A stretch of DNA of 64,000 nucleotides, from assembly GCA_017798145.1 (NCBI GenBank), contig CP059069.1:2961226-3025225 (forward strand), in the 5' to 3' direction. The stretch comes from Akkermansiaceae bacterium (GTDB lineage Bacteria > Verrucomicrobiota > Verrucomicrobiia > Verrucomicrobiales > Akkermansiaceae). Shown here piece by piece: positions 49,170 through 58,551 of the stretch. A model generated the notes under the pieces. It was given only the letters and a program-made list of their open reading frames with translations, was not told the DNA's origin and did no database searches. The stretch's first letter is position 1. Each line of letters begins with the position of its first letter. The translations under genes and the position numbers were made by a program.

Positions 49170-51704
49170 ATGACCCCCTCCGCCCGCTTGCTTTTCCCCG
49201 CGATCCTGTTCGCGCCGGGCATTTCCCTTGCCGCCATCAATCCGGGCGAATCCGGATTCCGGGAAACGGTCGCGCCTTTCCTGGAAAAAAACTGCGTCGC
49301 CTGCCACGGCGCCGAGAAAAAGAAGGGCAAGGTCACCCTCCACGACATCCACGGAGACCTCGCCACGGGCGGGGGGCTGGATCGCTGGGAGGACGTGCTC
49401 GACATGTTGGAAAGCGGCGAGATGCCGCCGGAGGACGAGCCGCAGCCCTCCGATGGGGAGCGCGCGGCGGTGGTCGCATGGATCGAGGCCGGCCTGCGCA
49501 GCGCGACCGCAAAACCCGTGGCCGTGGAATCCGCCCCCACCGCGCGGCGGCTTACGAACTTCGAATACGGGAACACAATGGCAGACCTGCTAGGATTCCG
49601 CCTCAACCTGATCGACGACCTGCCACAGGATCCGGTCAAACCCTACGTTTCCAACAACACCGCCGAGTTCATGCTGCTCGGGCCGGAGCAGATCGACAAA
49701 TACCTCGCCGCCGCCCGCCGCGCGATGGCCAGCGCGATCGTCGATGCGGAAAAGCCCGAGGTTTTCAAGACCCGCCAGGAGTGGGATGGGACGGGGGCGG
49801 AAAAGGGCTCTGGCAACGATGAGGTGGCTCTCTGGAGTCCGGGCAGCCGCGGATCGCCCGGTCTCGGCATGGGCTTGCGGGGCTTTCCGAAAACAGGCGA
49901 ATTCCGCGTCCGCGTCCAGGCATCCGCGATCCTGCCGGAAGGCATCGGGGAGATGCCGCTACGGCTCGTGATGGGCTACAACCTCAACGAGAACCAGTCC
50001 ACCCTGTTGATGGAGCCCATCGGCACCGCCCTGCTGCGGAATTTCCCGGACGACCCGAAGATCTTCGAGTTCACCGGGCGCATCGAGAACTTCCCGCCCA
50101 GGCCGGTGAAAGACAGGAGAACCGGTGAGGTCACCGACACGATGACGATCACCGCGCAGAACCTCTACGACGACGGGACACTCAACGATGAGAACCGCTT
50201 TCTCCACTGGCCGCGCCGGATGGAGATGCCGCGCGCGGTGGTGAGCTGGATCGAGTTCGAGGGGCCGCTGACCGGCACCTGGCCGCCGGAACACCACAGG
50301 CAGATCCTGTTCGACTCCACCCTGCGCGAGACCGATCCGGACGCCTACGTGCGGGAGGTGCTCAGGCGCTTCCTCTCTCGCGCCTTCCGCCGCCCCGCAA
50401 GCGTCGAGGAAATCGACCGCTTCGTGCAGATCTACGCACTGCTCAGGCCGGAGCTCGGGACGCTGGAAGCCACCATGCGCGAAACGCTTTCCATGGTGCT
50501 GATCACGCCTCAGTTCCTGCTGCACACCGTGGCGGACGGCAAGCTGGTCACGCAGCAATACGAACTGGCCTCCGCGCTGTCCTATTTCCTCTGGGGCAGC
50601 ATGCCGGACGAAACCCTGCTGGGACTCGCCGCACAGGGGAAACTGGATGACGAGGCGGTGATCGCGGAGCAGGTGCGGCGTTTGCTCGCCGACGGGCGCT
50701 CGGAAGCTTTCGTGCGCAATTTCACGATCCAGTGGATGAGCCTTGATAAAATGAAAACCGTCCCGATCAACCGGGATCTCTTTCCGCGCTTTCTCTACTA
50801 CGTCCCGGCCGGCGAGCGGGCGGGGACAGAGGAGCCATACCGCCCCACGATACGCGACCACATGACCGACGAGACGGTGCACTTCGTCGCCGAGGTCATC
50901 CGCCGCAACGCCAGTGCGCTCGACTTCGTCCATTCCGATTACGCGATGCTCAACCAGCCGCTGGCCGCCCACTACGGGGTCGAGGGAGTGGAGGGCAACT
51001 GGTTCCGCCCTGTGCCATTGAAACCGGAGCACCACCTCGGCGGCTTGCTCACCCATGGTTCCGTCCTTGTCGGCAACGGCACCGGCTCCGCCCCGCACCC
51101 GATCTACCGCGCCGTCTGGCTGCGCGAGGCCATTCTCGGCGACGAGGTCGCGCCGCCCCCCGCCGATATCCCGTCCCTCACCGATACCGCCGGCGAGTCC
51201 GCCGAGCACGCCCTGAGCATCAAGGACCTGCTCGCCCGGCACCGCACCCAGGAAAGCTGCAACGACTGCCACGCGCGCCTCGATCCGTGGGGCATCCCTT
51301 TCGAGCAATACAACGCCATCGGCCAATACCAGCCCATGGTGCCCAAGGACGGCGTCCGGGTGAGGGGTTTTCAGAAAGAGCAGGACATGGATCTCAAGGG
51401 CTACCGGGAATACCTGGATTCGATCTGCACCGTTGAGGTCGATGCCACCGCCCGCGTCCCCTACGGCCCGGAGGTCACGGACATGTCCGGCCTCAAGCAA
51501 TTCCTCATCAAGGAGCGCAAGGACGATGTGGCCAGGAACGTGCTGCGCCGCCTGCTGACCTACGGCATCGGCCGCGAACTCGGGGTCCGAGATCGCTTCG
51601 CGGTTGAGAAAATTCTCACGAAATCCAAGCAAAGCGGCTACCCCATGCAGGACATGATCGTCGCGATCTGCCAAAGCCCCGTCTTCCGGGGCGCCAACCA
51701 ATAA
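49170..51704 (+). CDS. Secreted cytochrome-c DUF1587/1592/1588/1585 protein
   Basis: The product is 844 residues with a signal peptide (MTPSARLLFPAILFAPGISLAA is the opening region). A PSCyt1 haem domain has CVACH at 42-46. It is followed by DUF1587 (TARRLTNFEYGNTMADLLGF), DUF1595, DUF1592 and DUF1588. The second CxxCH is in SCNDCHARLDPWGIPFEQYN, and DUF1585 is at the C-terminus (DDVARNVLRRLLTYGIGREL). Such proteins are a hallmark of Planctomycetota and Verrucomicrobiota. Their reaction is unknown but a periplasmic redox role is expected. I chose ATG 49170 because the signal peptide begins there. Confidence 0.93.
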   Translation: MTPSARLLFPAILFAPGISLAAINPGESGFRETVAPFLEKNCVACHGAEKKKGKVTLHDIHGDLATGGGLDRWEDVLDMLESGEMPPEDEPQPSDGERAAVVAWIEAGLRSATAKPVAVESAPTARRLTNFEYGNTMADLLGFRLNLIDDLPQDPVKPYVSNNTAEFMLLGPEQIDKYLAAARRAMASAIVDAEKPEVFKTRQEWDGTGAEKGSGNDEVALWSPGSRGSPGLGMGLRGFPKTGEFRVRVQASAILPEGIGEMPLRLVMGYNLNENQSTLLMEPIGTALLRNFPDDPKIFEFTGRIENFPPRPVKDRRTGEVTDTMTITAQNLYDDGTLNDENRFLHWPRRMEMPRAVVSWIEFEGPLTGTWPPEHHRQILFDSTLRETDPDAYVREVLRRFLSRAFRRPASVEEIDRFVQIYALLRPELGTLEATMRETLSMVLITPQFLLHTVADGKLVTQQYELASALSYFLWGSMPDETLLGLAAQGKLDDEAVIAEQVRRLLADGRSEAFVRNFTIQWMSLDKMKTVPINRDLFPRFLYYVPAGERAGTEEPYRPTIRDHMTDETVHFVAEVIRRNASALDFVHSDYAMLNQPLAAHYGVEGVEGNWFRPVPLKPEHHLGGLLTHGSVLVGNGTGSAPHPIYRAVWLREAILGDEVAPPPADIPSLTDTAGESAEHALSIKDLLARHRTQESCNDCHARLDPWGIPFEQYNAIGQYQPMVPKDGVRVRGFQKEQDMDLKGYREYLDSICTVEVDATARVPYGPEVTDMSGLKQFLIKERKDDVARNVLRRLLTYGIGRELGVRDRFAVEKILTKSKQSGYPMQDMIVAICQSPVFRGANQ

Positions 51705-51711
51705 GAATACC

Positions 51712-53082
51712 ATGAAACACAAATCCTGGCACCTGAACCGCCGCGAACTCCTCAAGGGCGGCGGCATCGCCCTCGCCCTCCCATTCCTCAACGGCATGGG
51801 CCGTGCGCTCGGCGCGACCACCGCCACAGCCGCCCGGGCCATGCCCAAGCGCATGCTGGTCAGCTACTTCGCCTACGGTGCCTACATGCCGGACAGCCCC
51901 ACCGGAGTGCCCTCCGACAAACCCCACCACGATTGGAACTGGTTCCCCTGCAAGGAGGCCGGCCCGCTCACTTTCAACAAATCCTCCGCGCCCTTCGCCG
52001 GGCTCAAGGACGACATCTCCTACCTCCGCGGACTCGATCACAAGGGCGGCTGGGCCCTGGGCGGGCACAGCTCCGGAGATGTCTTCGCCACCGGCGCCGA
52101 TATGGTGGGGACACAGAAAACCAACGCCATCTCCATCGACCAGGTCGCTGCCGAGGCACAGGGCCACAACACCCGCTACCCATCCCTTGTCCTCGGCACG
52201 GAGGGCGGGACCGGCTCCTACGGCAGGTCGAAGACCCTCTCGCACCGTGGCCCGGGCAGCCCCATCCCCACCCTCAACAAACCGCAGGAAATTTTCAACG
52301 GCCTTTTCAACCCATACGCCGGGAAAGGCGTCGAGCAGGTCCGCGCTGGCCTCAAGCGCGATGCCAGCATCCTCGATCTGCTCGGTGAAAACAGCCGCAG
52401 CTTCAGGAACCGCCTCGGCCACGAGGATCAGGGCAAGGTAGAGGAATACCTCGATTCCATCCGCGCCCTCGAGAAGCGCGTCGAGCGCACCAGCGAATGG
52501 ACCCACCAGCCGCTCGCAAAAGTCGATACGAAAGGCCTGAACCTCGAGGTCTCCCACAAGGATCCGCAGGAATACATCCGCTGCATGTACGACCTCGTCT
52601 ATCTCGCCTTCCAGACGGATTCCACCCGCTTTGCCACCCTCATGCTGGAGAGCGAAAGCTCCAATGACAGCGAGATGTGGAACTACGCCACCTACGCCCT
52701 CGGCTACAAGGGCGCCACCCACGACATCGCCCACAAGCGCCCCGACGGTTTCTCCGGCCTCTGGGACAAATGGCGCGCCGAGCAGCACGCCTATTTCCTC
52801 CAGCGCCTCCGCGACACCCCGGAAGGCGATGGCAACATGCTCGACCGCACCTGCGTCCTCTGGGGTTCCTCCCACCCGCACGCCTCCCACTCCACCCGGA
52901 ACTACCCGCTCCAGCTCGCGGGCGGTAGCAAGCTCGGCTTCCGGCATGGCAACCTCCATGACTTCAGCGGCGACAAGAATGTGCCGATGTCCAACCTCTT
53001 CGTCTCCATGCTCAACGCCGTCGATGTCCCCGTGAAAAGCTTCGCCGACAGCACCGGGGAAATGACCGTCCTGCGCGCATGA
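51712..53082 (+). CDS. DUF1552 protein with Tat signal
   Basis: The product is 456 residues with a twin-arginine signal (NRRELLKGGGIALALPFLNG). It is followed by the DUF1552 domain of the alkaline phosphatase/sulfatase-like fold (MLVSYFAYGAYMPDSPTGVP, MLESESSNDSEMWNY). The function is unknown. It begins 7 nt after the DUF1592 gene, its near-constant partner in these phyla, and its stop overlaps the SGNH hydrolase start by 4 nt. The three genes form one translationally coupled operon. Confidence 0.93.
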   Translation: MKHKSWHLNRRELLKGGGIALALPFLNGMGRALGATTATAARAMPKRMLVSYFAYGAYMPDSPTGVPSDKPHHDWNWFPCKEAGPLTFNKSSAPFAGLKDDISYLRGLDHKGGWALGGHSSGDVFATGADMVGTQKTNAISIDQVAAEAQGHNTRYPSLVLGTEGGTGSYGRSKTLSHRGPGSPIPTLNKPQEIFNGLFNPYAGKGVEQVRAGLKRDASILDLLGENSRSFRNRLGHEDQGKVEEYLDSIRALEKRVERTSEWTHQPLAKVDTKGLNLEVSHKDPQEYIRCMYDLVYLAFQTDSTRFATLMLESESSNDSEMWNYATYALGYKGATHDIAHKRPDGFSGLWDKWRAEQHAYFLQRLRDTPEGDGNMLDRTCVLWGSSHPHASHSTRNYPLQLAGGSKLGFRHGNLHDFSGDKNVPMSNLFVSMLNAVDVPVKSFADSTGEMTVLRA

Positions 53083-53777
53083 AACGCCTCGCGATCGCAT
53101 TCCTCGCCCTGCTCCTGCCCTCCGCCGCAGCGCCACCGCGTGTGCTCATCCTGGGGGACAGCATATACATGCAGCCTTCCCAGCAGGCGGCGAACCTGCT
53201 CAAGGGCATCGTTGAGATCGTCCGCCCAAACAACCCCGAGGCCTTCAATACCACCACAGCTCTCGCCAGCCTCGACGAATTGCTGGGCGACGGGAAATGG
53301 GATCTCATCCATTTCAACTACGGCCTCGGCGATCTCGTCCACCGCGCCCCCGGCATGAAATCCTTCCGCGTCATGCCCCGGAAAGCAGGCGGCATCCCCG
53401 CCACCGGCCCCGCCGAATACGAAGCGAAGCTCACCGCCATCGTGGAACGCCTGAAGTCCACCCGCGCAAAACTCGTTTGGGCCAGCACCACCCCCATCCG
53501 CGGCGGCTCGAACGGCCTCTACGAACCCGGCTCAGAGGTCGCCTATAACGCCATCGCCGCCAAGGTCATGGCCGCACACTCCATCCCGGTGAACGACATG
53601 CACGCCTCGGTCTCCGCGATGCTCGACAAGGAAAAGCAGGCAGCCCCCGCCGATCCGTACAGCCTCGGGAAAAACGTTTCCATCCACCCGCCGCTCGTCA
53701 GAGCCATCTGTCTTTCGCTCGCCCTGCCCATCCCGCCCGGCGCGGACACCCGGCCGGAGCCGCTCGGCAGGCGCTGA
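53079..53777 (+). CDS. Secreted SGNH/GDSL-type hydrolase
   Basis: The product is 232 residues with a signal peptide (MKRLAIAFLALLLPSAAA). Block I LILGDSIYM carries the nucleophile Ser. NYGLGDL is the likely block III region. The block V His is in NVSIHPPL, but the Asp normally three residues before it is replaced by Val. The catalytic acid is therefore not obvious and activity is uncertain. Relatives are esterases or carbohydrate acetylesterases. It is last in the DUF1592-DUF1552 operon (4-nt overlap). Confidence 0.82.
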   Translation: MKRLAIAFLALLLPSAAAPPRVLILGDSIYMQPSQQAANLLKGIVEIVRPNNPEAFNTTTALASLDELLGDGKWDLIHFNYGLGDLVHRAPGMKSFRVMPRKAGGIPATGPAEYEAKLTAIVERLKSTRAKLVWASTTPIRGGSNGLYEPGSEVAYNAIAAKVMAAHSIPVNDMHASVSAMLDKEKQAAPADPYSLGKNVSIHPPLVRAICLSLALPIPPGADTRPEPLGRR

Positions 53778-53795
53778 AGATCCCGGGCTGGGGAA

Positions 53796-53828
53796 GGCGC
53801 GGCGGGCAGCCAGGGCTGGCGCCGCGCC
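53796..53828. terminator. GC hairpin between convergent genes
   Basis: GGCGCGGCG (53796-53804) pairs perfectly with CGCCGCGCC (53820-53828), and CAGCC/GGCTG pair inside it. It sits between the convergent stops at 53777 and 53838. With no T tract it is a probable bidirectional, Rho-assisted terminator. Confidence 0.55.
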
Positions 53829-53837
53829 AGCAGAGTC

Positions 53838-54158
53838 CTAGTAGGATCCCGCGGGTGGGGGCGCCTGGATCGATCCGTTTTCGATTTGCGCGGCAACCCC
53901 GATGCCGGACATTACCTGGCCGACGATTGCAAGGACGATGCAGGCGCTCCAGATCATCATGATCTTCTTGGTGCCGAGGGTGCCGGTTTTCATCCAGCCC
54001 CAGATGAACGCCCACAGGCTGCAGAGAATCCCGAGGATTCCGATCAGCGGCTTTTCGTTTTGGAACATCTTGATGAGAACCATGATCCAGCAAACGATAG
54101 CGCCGATGACCGCTACGGCGAGCAAGGCGAAGCCCAGGATTATGAGGAGTTGTGACAT
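53838..54158 (-). CDS. Small membrane protein with three helices
   Basis: The product is 106 residues. Two or three hydrophobic segments (LLIILGFALLAVAVIGAIVC, GILGILCSLWAFIWGW, IWSACIVLAIVGQVMSG) are joined by short loops (MFQNEKP, KTGTLGTKK), and the tail is Pro-rich. It resembles small membrane proteins often annotated next to DUF2752 genes, and no function is known. I chose ATG 54158. It lies 67 nt downstream of the DUF2752 gene on the same strand. Confidence 0.72.
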   Translation of the reverse strand: MSQLLIILGFALLAVAVIGAIVCWIMVLIKMFQNEKPLIGILGILCSLWAFIWGWMKTGTLGTKKIMMIWSACIVLAIVGQVMSGIGVAAQIENGSIQAPPPAGSY

Positions 54159-54225
54159 GATGGTGGTTTCGTTTTGGTTTGATAAGTCTGGAAACGGAAA
54201 AACCTTTTCCGTTTCCACCGTCTCA

Positions 54226-54663
54226 TTACCAGAGTCCGGACCATCGGGTCAAGCCATAGATCGCCAGCCCTCCGCCAAACCATGCCGCCCAGCGCGTCCG
54301 TTCCTCGAAACGCCCGAGCTTTCCCACAAAAACCCCGCGCCACGGTTGCGGCAGCGCCACCCCGAAGCCAACCACCGCCCAGAACACCGCAAACACCGGG
54401 CCGAAGGGATTCAGGCGCCAGACATCCGCGAAGTCACCCCGCAGGAAGGCAAAGCATGAGCGTGTCATCCCGCAGCCCGGGCAGGGCTTTCCGGTCAGTT
54501 GCAGGAAGGGGCAGGGCAGCGGATTCCACCCGAGGGCGGCGATCAGGAAATAGAGCAGCCCGCCACCGAGCATGGCCAGCCCCAGCCGCCGCTCCCGCAC
54601 CAGGTGCGCCGCGAGTTCCCAGCGGCCACCGCCCGTTTCCGATTTGTCAGGGCTGCCAGCCAT
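54226..54663 (-). CDS. DUF2752 family membrane protein
   Basis: The product is 145 residues. The DUF2752 signature PCPFLQLTGKPCPGCGMTRS, with four Cys, is followed by FLRGDFADVWRLNPFGP. Three hydrophobic segments are present. The function is unknown, though the Cys cluster suggests redox or metal binding at the membrane. ATG 54663 is chosen, and codons upstream overlap the ABC ATPase stop region. It probably follows the GldA-like gene in one leftward operon. Confidence 0.85.
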   Translation of the reverse strand: MAGSPDKSETGGGRWELAAHLVRERRLGLAMLGGGLLYFLIAALGWNPLPCPFLQLTGKPCPGCGMTRSCFAFLRGDFADVWRLNPFGPVFAVFWAVVGFGVALPQPWRGVFVGKLGRFEERTRWAAWFGGGLAIYGLTRWSGLW

Positions 54664-54694
54664 TCCGTTTGGATTGTTTCCCCCCCCCGCCTGC

Positions 54695-55627
54695 TCAATC
54701 CTTCCGCGTAAGCTCCACAAAGACATCCTCCAGCGTGGCCTCGTGGCGGAAGAGGGAGCGCAGCGGCCAGTTGTTGTGCGCGGCGATGGTTGAAATGGAT
54801 TGGCGGGTGTCCGTGCCGGAATCCGACCAGAGGGTGCAGCGGATCCAGCCGTCCCCGAGTTCCTCGGCGGTGACCTTTTTCACGTTGGGCAGATCCGAGA
54901 GGATAGGCAGGGCGGTCTCGGCGGCGGCTTCCAGCTCCACCTGCACGCGCCCTGCGGCGCGCATCTCGGAGATGAGGTTCTGCGGGGTGTCGGCGGCCTT
55001 GATTTTCCCCCCGTCGATGATGATGACACGGTTGGCGATCATTTCCACCTCGCTGAGGATGTGGGTGGAAATGAGTACCGTATGGTTGAGCGAGAGGTGC
55101 TTGATGAGCTCGCGGATCTGGCGGATCTGGATGGGGTCGAGTCCGTTGGTCGGCTCGTCGAGGATGAGCAGGTCGGGCTGGTGCACCAGCGCGTCGGCGA
55201 GCCCGACCCGCTGTCGGTAGCCCTTCGAGAGGGTTTTGATCATTTTCCTGCGGACCCCCTCCAGCCCGCAGGTGTCGATCACATGGGAGACCCGGCGGCG
55301 GGCGTCGGAATTGGAAAGCCCCTTGATGCGGGCGCGGAAGGAGAGGTATTCGCGGACCCGCATGTCATCGTAGAGCGGCACGTTCTCCGGCATGTAGCCG
55401 ATGCGTTTCCGCGCCTCGATGGATTGGCGGAAGATATCGAAATCCGCGATGCGGGCGGAGCCGCCGGATGGGGGCAGGTAGCCGGTGAGCATCCGCAGCG
55501 TGGTGGTTTTCCCGGCCCCGTTCGGCCCCAGGAAACCTACGATCTCACCGCGCGCCACGGAGAATGAGACATCACGGACGGCGAGGTGGCGGCCGTAGCG
55601 CTTGGAGAGGTTGGTGGCTTCGATCAT
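54695..55627 (-). CDS. ABC transporter ATP-binding protein (GldA-like)
   Basis: The product is 310 residues. Walker A is GFLGPNGAGKTTT (about 34-46), the signature is TLSKGYRQRVGLADAL and Walker B is PDLLILDEPTNGLDP, with the H-loop in VLISTHILSE. The C-terminal extension of about 90 residues matches GldA-type ATPases. These work with a separate ABC-2 permease, which is not in this window. It could serve secretion or gliding-like functions, or a simple exporter. It is divergent from sucA. Confidence 0.92.
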   Translation of the reverse strand: MIEATNLSKRYGRHLAVRDVSFSVARGEIVGFLGPNGAGKTTTLRMLTGYLPPSGGSARIADFDIFRQSIEARKRIGYMPENVPLYDDMRVREYLSFRARIKGLSNSDARRRVSHVIDTCGLEGVRRKMIKTLSKGYRQRVGLADALVHQPDLLILDEPTNGLDPIQIRQIRELIKHLSLNHTVLISTHILSEVEMIANRVIIIDGGKIKAADTPQNLISEMRAAGRVQVELEAAAETALPILSDLPNVKKVTAEELGDGWIRCTLWSDSGTDTRQSISTIAAHNNWPLRSLFRHEATLEDVFVELTRKD

Positions 55628-55761
55628 GGGCTGGCGGGTGGATGGATATTTCCACCCCGCAAAGGTTGACGCAAGCCTGCGAGACCATTAACTACTCCCT
55701 GCGCGCAGCCGGGCGGGGGAGATTTCCTCAGCCCACTCACGCCCCCAAGGCAAAAAAGCAC

Positions 55762-58527
55762 ATGAATTCATCGGTTTCGGCACGGCTCAACGCGGATCTC
55801 CTCGACGAAAAATACGCCCTTTGGTGCGAGGACGCTCGCTCGGTGGAGGCGACGTGGTCTGCGTTCTTCGAGGGCTTCGAGCTGGGCGTCTCGCAGGCGA
55901 AGGCCAAGGGCGAGCCGCAGGAGTCGGGCACACAGCCGCAGACAGTGGCCGACCTGGAGTTCAACGGCAAGGTCGTCGGCCTGGTCTATAACTACCGCAC
56001 GCTCGGCCACACCCAGGCGCAGATCAACCCGCTCGACAACAAGCCGGAGGTCAACCCCCGCCTGTCCCTGAGCGAATACAATTTCACCGAGGCGGAGATG
56101 GAGCGCGAGGCCTCGAACCCCTTCTTCTTCCGCGGCGCGAAGATGAAACTGCGCAACATGGTCGCAGCGCTCAAGGCCACCTACTCGGGCAAGATCGGCT
56201 TCGAGTTCATGCACATCCACAACACCACCGTGCGCCACTGGGTGCGCGAGCGGATCGAGCAGCACGGCTCGAAGGGTGCGGAGAAAACCATGGAGATGCA
56301 GGTGAAATCACTGCGCTGGCTGCTTGAGGCGGAGTCCTTCGAGAATTTTCTCGCGAAGAAATTCCTCGGTGAGAAACGCTTCTCGCTGGAGGGCGGCGAG
56401 GGCGCGATGGTCGTGCTCAACGCCATTTTGGAGACCTGCCCGAAGCAGGGCGTGCTGGAGATCGAGATGGGCATGGCCCACCGCGGCCGCCTCAACGTGC
56501 TGGCGAATTTCGTCCGCAAATCCCTCACCACCCTGCTCTACGAATTCACCCCGGACTACGAGCCCGGCCTCGTCGCGGGCGATGGCGACGTGAAATACCA
56601 CCTCGGCTACGAGAGCGTCCGCGAGTTCCCCGAGGGCAACGTCCGCGTCAGCCTCGCCGCGAACCCGAGCCACCTTGAGGCGGTCAACGCCGTGGTCGAA
56701 GGCAAGGCCCGCGCCCGCCAGCGCGTGATCGGCGACGACGGCGTATCCACCGACCGCAAGCGCGTCCTTCCCATCCTCATCCACGGCGACGCCGCATTCG
56801 CGGGCCAGGGCTCGGTCGCGGAGGTGCTGAACCTTTCCCAGCTCCCCGGATACCGCACCGGCGGGACGATCCACCTCATCATCAACAACCAGATCGGCTT
56901 CACCACGATGCCTGCCGACGCCCGCTCCTCCGCCTACGCGACGGACGTCGCGAAAATGATCGAGGCTCCCATCCTCCACGTCAACGGCGAGGAACCCATG
57001 GAGCTTTTCTGGGCCGCGAAATTCGCCCTGGAGTTCCGCCAGAAGTTCGGCCGCGACATCGTGATCGACATGTATTGCTACCGCCGCCAAGGCCACAATG
57101 AGGCGGATCAGGCGGCCTTCACCCAGCCGCTTGTGGCGAAGCACATCGCCGCCCGCGAGACCTTCGGGCAGGTTTACAAGCGCCAGCTCGTCACCGACGG
57201 CGTGCTCTCCCAGGCGGATGCCGACGCCCTTGAGCAGGCGATCTGGGATCGGCTTGAGGAAGGCCACAGGAAAATGGTCGAGATGAGCGAGGCGGGTGAC
57301 CGCACGGTGTTCAGCGGATCGACGGCCATCATCCAGCCGCCCTACACCCACGCACAGGTGCCCACCGGCATCACCCGAGAGCGCCTCCAGCACATCGGGA
57401 AAACCCTCACCACCGTCCCGGAAACCTTCCACCTCAACCCCACGCTCGAGAAGCGCTTCATCCCGCGCCGCGTGGAAGCCCTCCAGAACGCCGGCCCCTT
57501 CGATTGGGCTTTTGCGGAATCGCTTGCCTTCGGCTCTCTGCTCATGGAGGGCTCGCCAGTCCGCCTTTCCGGCCAGGACTGCCGCCGCGGAACCTTCTCC
57601 CAGCGCCATGCGGTGTTCTACGATTACGAGACGCGCGAGCGCTACATCCCGCTGGACAACCTCGCCCCGGACCAGGCGAAATTCTGCGTCTATAACTCCC
57701 TGCTCTCCGAGTTCGCGGTGCTTGGTTTCGACTACGGATACTCGCTCTCCTACCCCAGCATGCTGCTGATGTGGGAGGCGCAGTTCGGGGATTTCTCCAA
57801 CGGCGCCCAGGTCATCATCGACCAGTTCATTTCTTCCGCCGAATCGAAATGGCAGACCCCGTCCGATCTCGTCATGCTCCTCCCCCACGGCTACGAGGGC
57901 ATGGGCCCGGAGCACTCCAGCGCCCGGCTCGAGCGTTTCCTCCAGCTCTGCGCGGAGCAAAACATGATCGTCGGGAACTTCACCACCCCGGCCCAATACT
58001 TCCACGCACTGCGCCGCCAGAAGCACCGCGATTTCCGCAAGCCGCTCATCCTGATGACCCCGAAAAGCCTGCTCGGAAGGCCGGAGGCCGTTTCGGCCGA
58101 AGCCGATTTCCTCGAGGGCACCTGCTTCCAGGAAATCCTCCCGGACATCATGGCGTTTGAGAACCCCGCCGATGTGAAACGCATTGTCTTCTGCTCAGGA
58201 AAGGTTTTCTACGACCTCGCCGCCCACCGCAAGGAAGCGGGCATCACAGACACCGCGATCATCCGCATCGAGCAGCTCTACCCCTTCCACGGCGAGCTCG
58301 TCTCCGCCCTCGCGAGCCAGTTCCCGGAGGTTTCCGGATTCGTCTGGTGCCAGGAGGAGCCGCAGAACATGGGCGCATACAGCTACATCGCGCCGCGCCT
58401 CCAGGAAACCCTCGGCACCGCCGTCCGATACGCAGGCCGCAAGCCCGGCTCCAGCCCTGCCGCCGGCTCCAAGGCGATGCATTACCGCGAGCAGAAAGCC
58501 CTGCTCACCAAAGCCTTCGAGATCTGA
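55762..58527 (+). CDS. sucA: 2-oxoglutarate dehydrogenase E1 component
   Basis: The product is 921 residues, the normal length. The TCA-cycle E1 decarboxylates 2-oxoglutarate with thiamine diphosphate. The N-terminal E2-docking motif (LDEKYALWCEDARSVEATWS), the FMHIHNTTVRHWVRER region, the conserved EMGMAHRGRLNVLANF and the ThDP motif GDAAFAGQGSVAEVLNLSQL through NNQIGF are all present. I chose ATG 55762. sucB follows 24 nt downstream. No E3 (lpd) gene is in the window. Confidence 0.97.
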   Translation: MNSSVSARLNADLLDEKYALWCEDARSVEATWSAFFEGFELGVSQAKAKGEPQESGTQPQTVADLEFNGKVVGLVYNYRTLGHTQAQINPLDNKPEVNPRLSLSEYNFTEAEMEREASNPFFFRGAKMKLRNMVAALKATYSGKIGFEFMHIHNTTVRHWVRERIEQHGSKGAEKTMEMQVKSLRWLLEAESFENFLAKKFLGEKRFSLEGGEGAMVVLNAILETCPKQGVLEIEMGMAHRGRLNVLANFVRKSLTTLLYEFTPDYEPGLVAGDGDVKYHLGYESVREFPEGNVRVSLAANPSHLEAVNAVVEGKARARQRVIGDDGVSTDRKRVLPILIHGDAAFAGQGSVAEVLNLSQLPGYRTGGTIHLIINNQIGFTTMPADARSSAYATDVAKMIEAPILHVNGEEPMELFWAAKFALEFRQKFGRDIVIDMYCYRRQGHNEADQAAFTQPLVAKHIAARETFGQVYKRQLVTDGVLSQADADALEQAIWDRLEEGHRKMVEMSEAGDRTVFSGSTAIIQPPYTHAQVPTGITRERLQHIGKTLTTVPETFHLNPTLEKRFIPRRVEALQNAGPFDWAFAESLAFGSLLMEGSPVRLSGQDCRRGTFSQRHAVFYDYETRERYIPLDNLAPDQAKFCVYNSLLSEFAVLGFDYGYSLSYPSMLLMWEAQFGDFSNGAQVIIDQFISSAESKWQTPSDLVMLLPHGYEGMGPEHSSARLERFLQLCAEQNMIVGNFTTPAQYFHALRRQKHRDFRKPLILMTPKSLLGRPEAVSAEADFLEGTCFQEILPDIMAFENPADVKRIVFCSGKVFYDLAAHRKEAGITDTAIIRIEQLYPFHGELVSALASQFPEVSGFVWCQEEPQNMGAYSYIAPRLQETLGTAVRYAGRKPGSSPAAGSKAMHYREQKALLTKAFEI

Positions 58528-58551
58528 TTTCCCCCTCAACCGAATTCCAAC

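Noticed and set aside
49959..51854. Minus-strand frame of 631 codons opposite the DUF1592 gene
   Set aside because: It is shadow of a well-defined protein. The composition is rich in Arg, Gly and Val without motifs.
56308..58026. Minus-strand frame of 572 codons inside sucA
   Set aside because: Long antisense frames are expected at this GC content. sucA is unambiguous.
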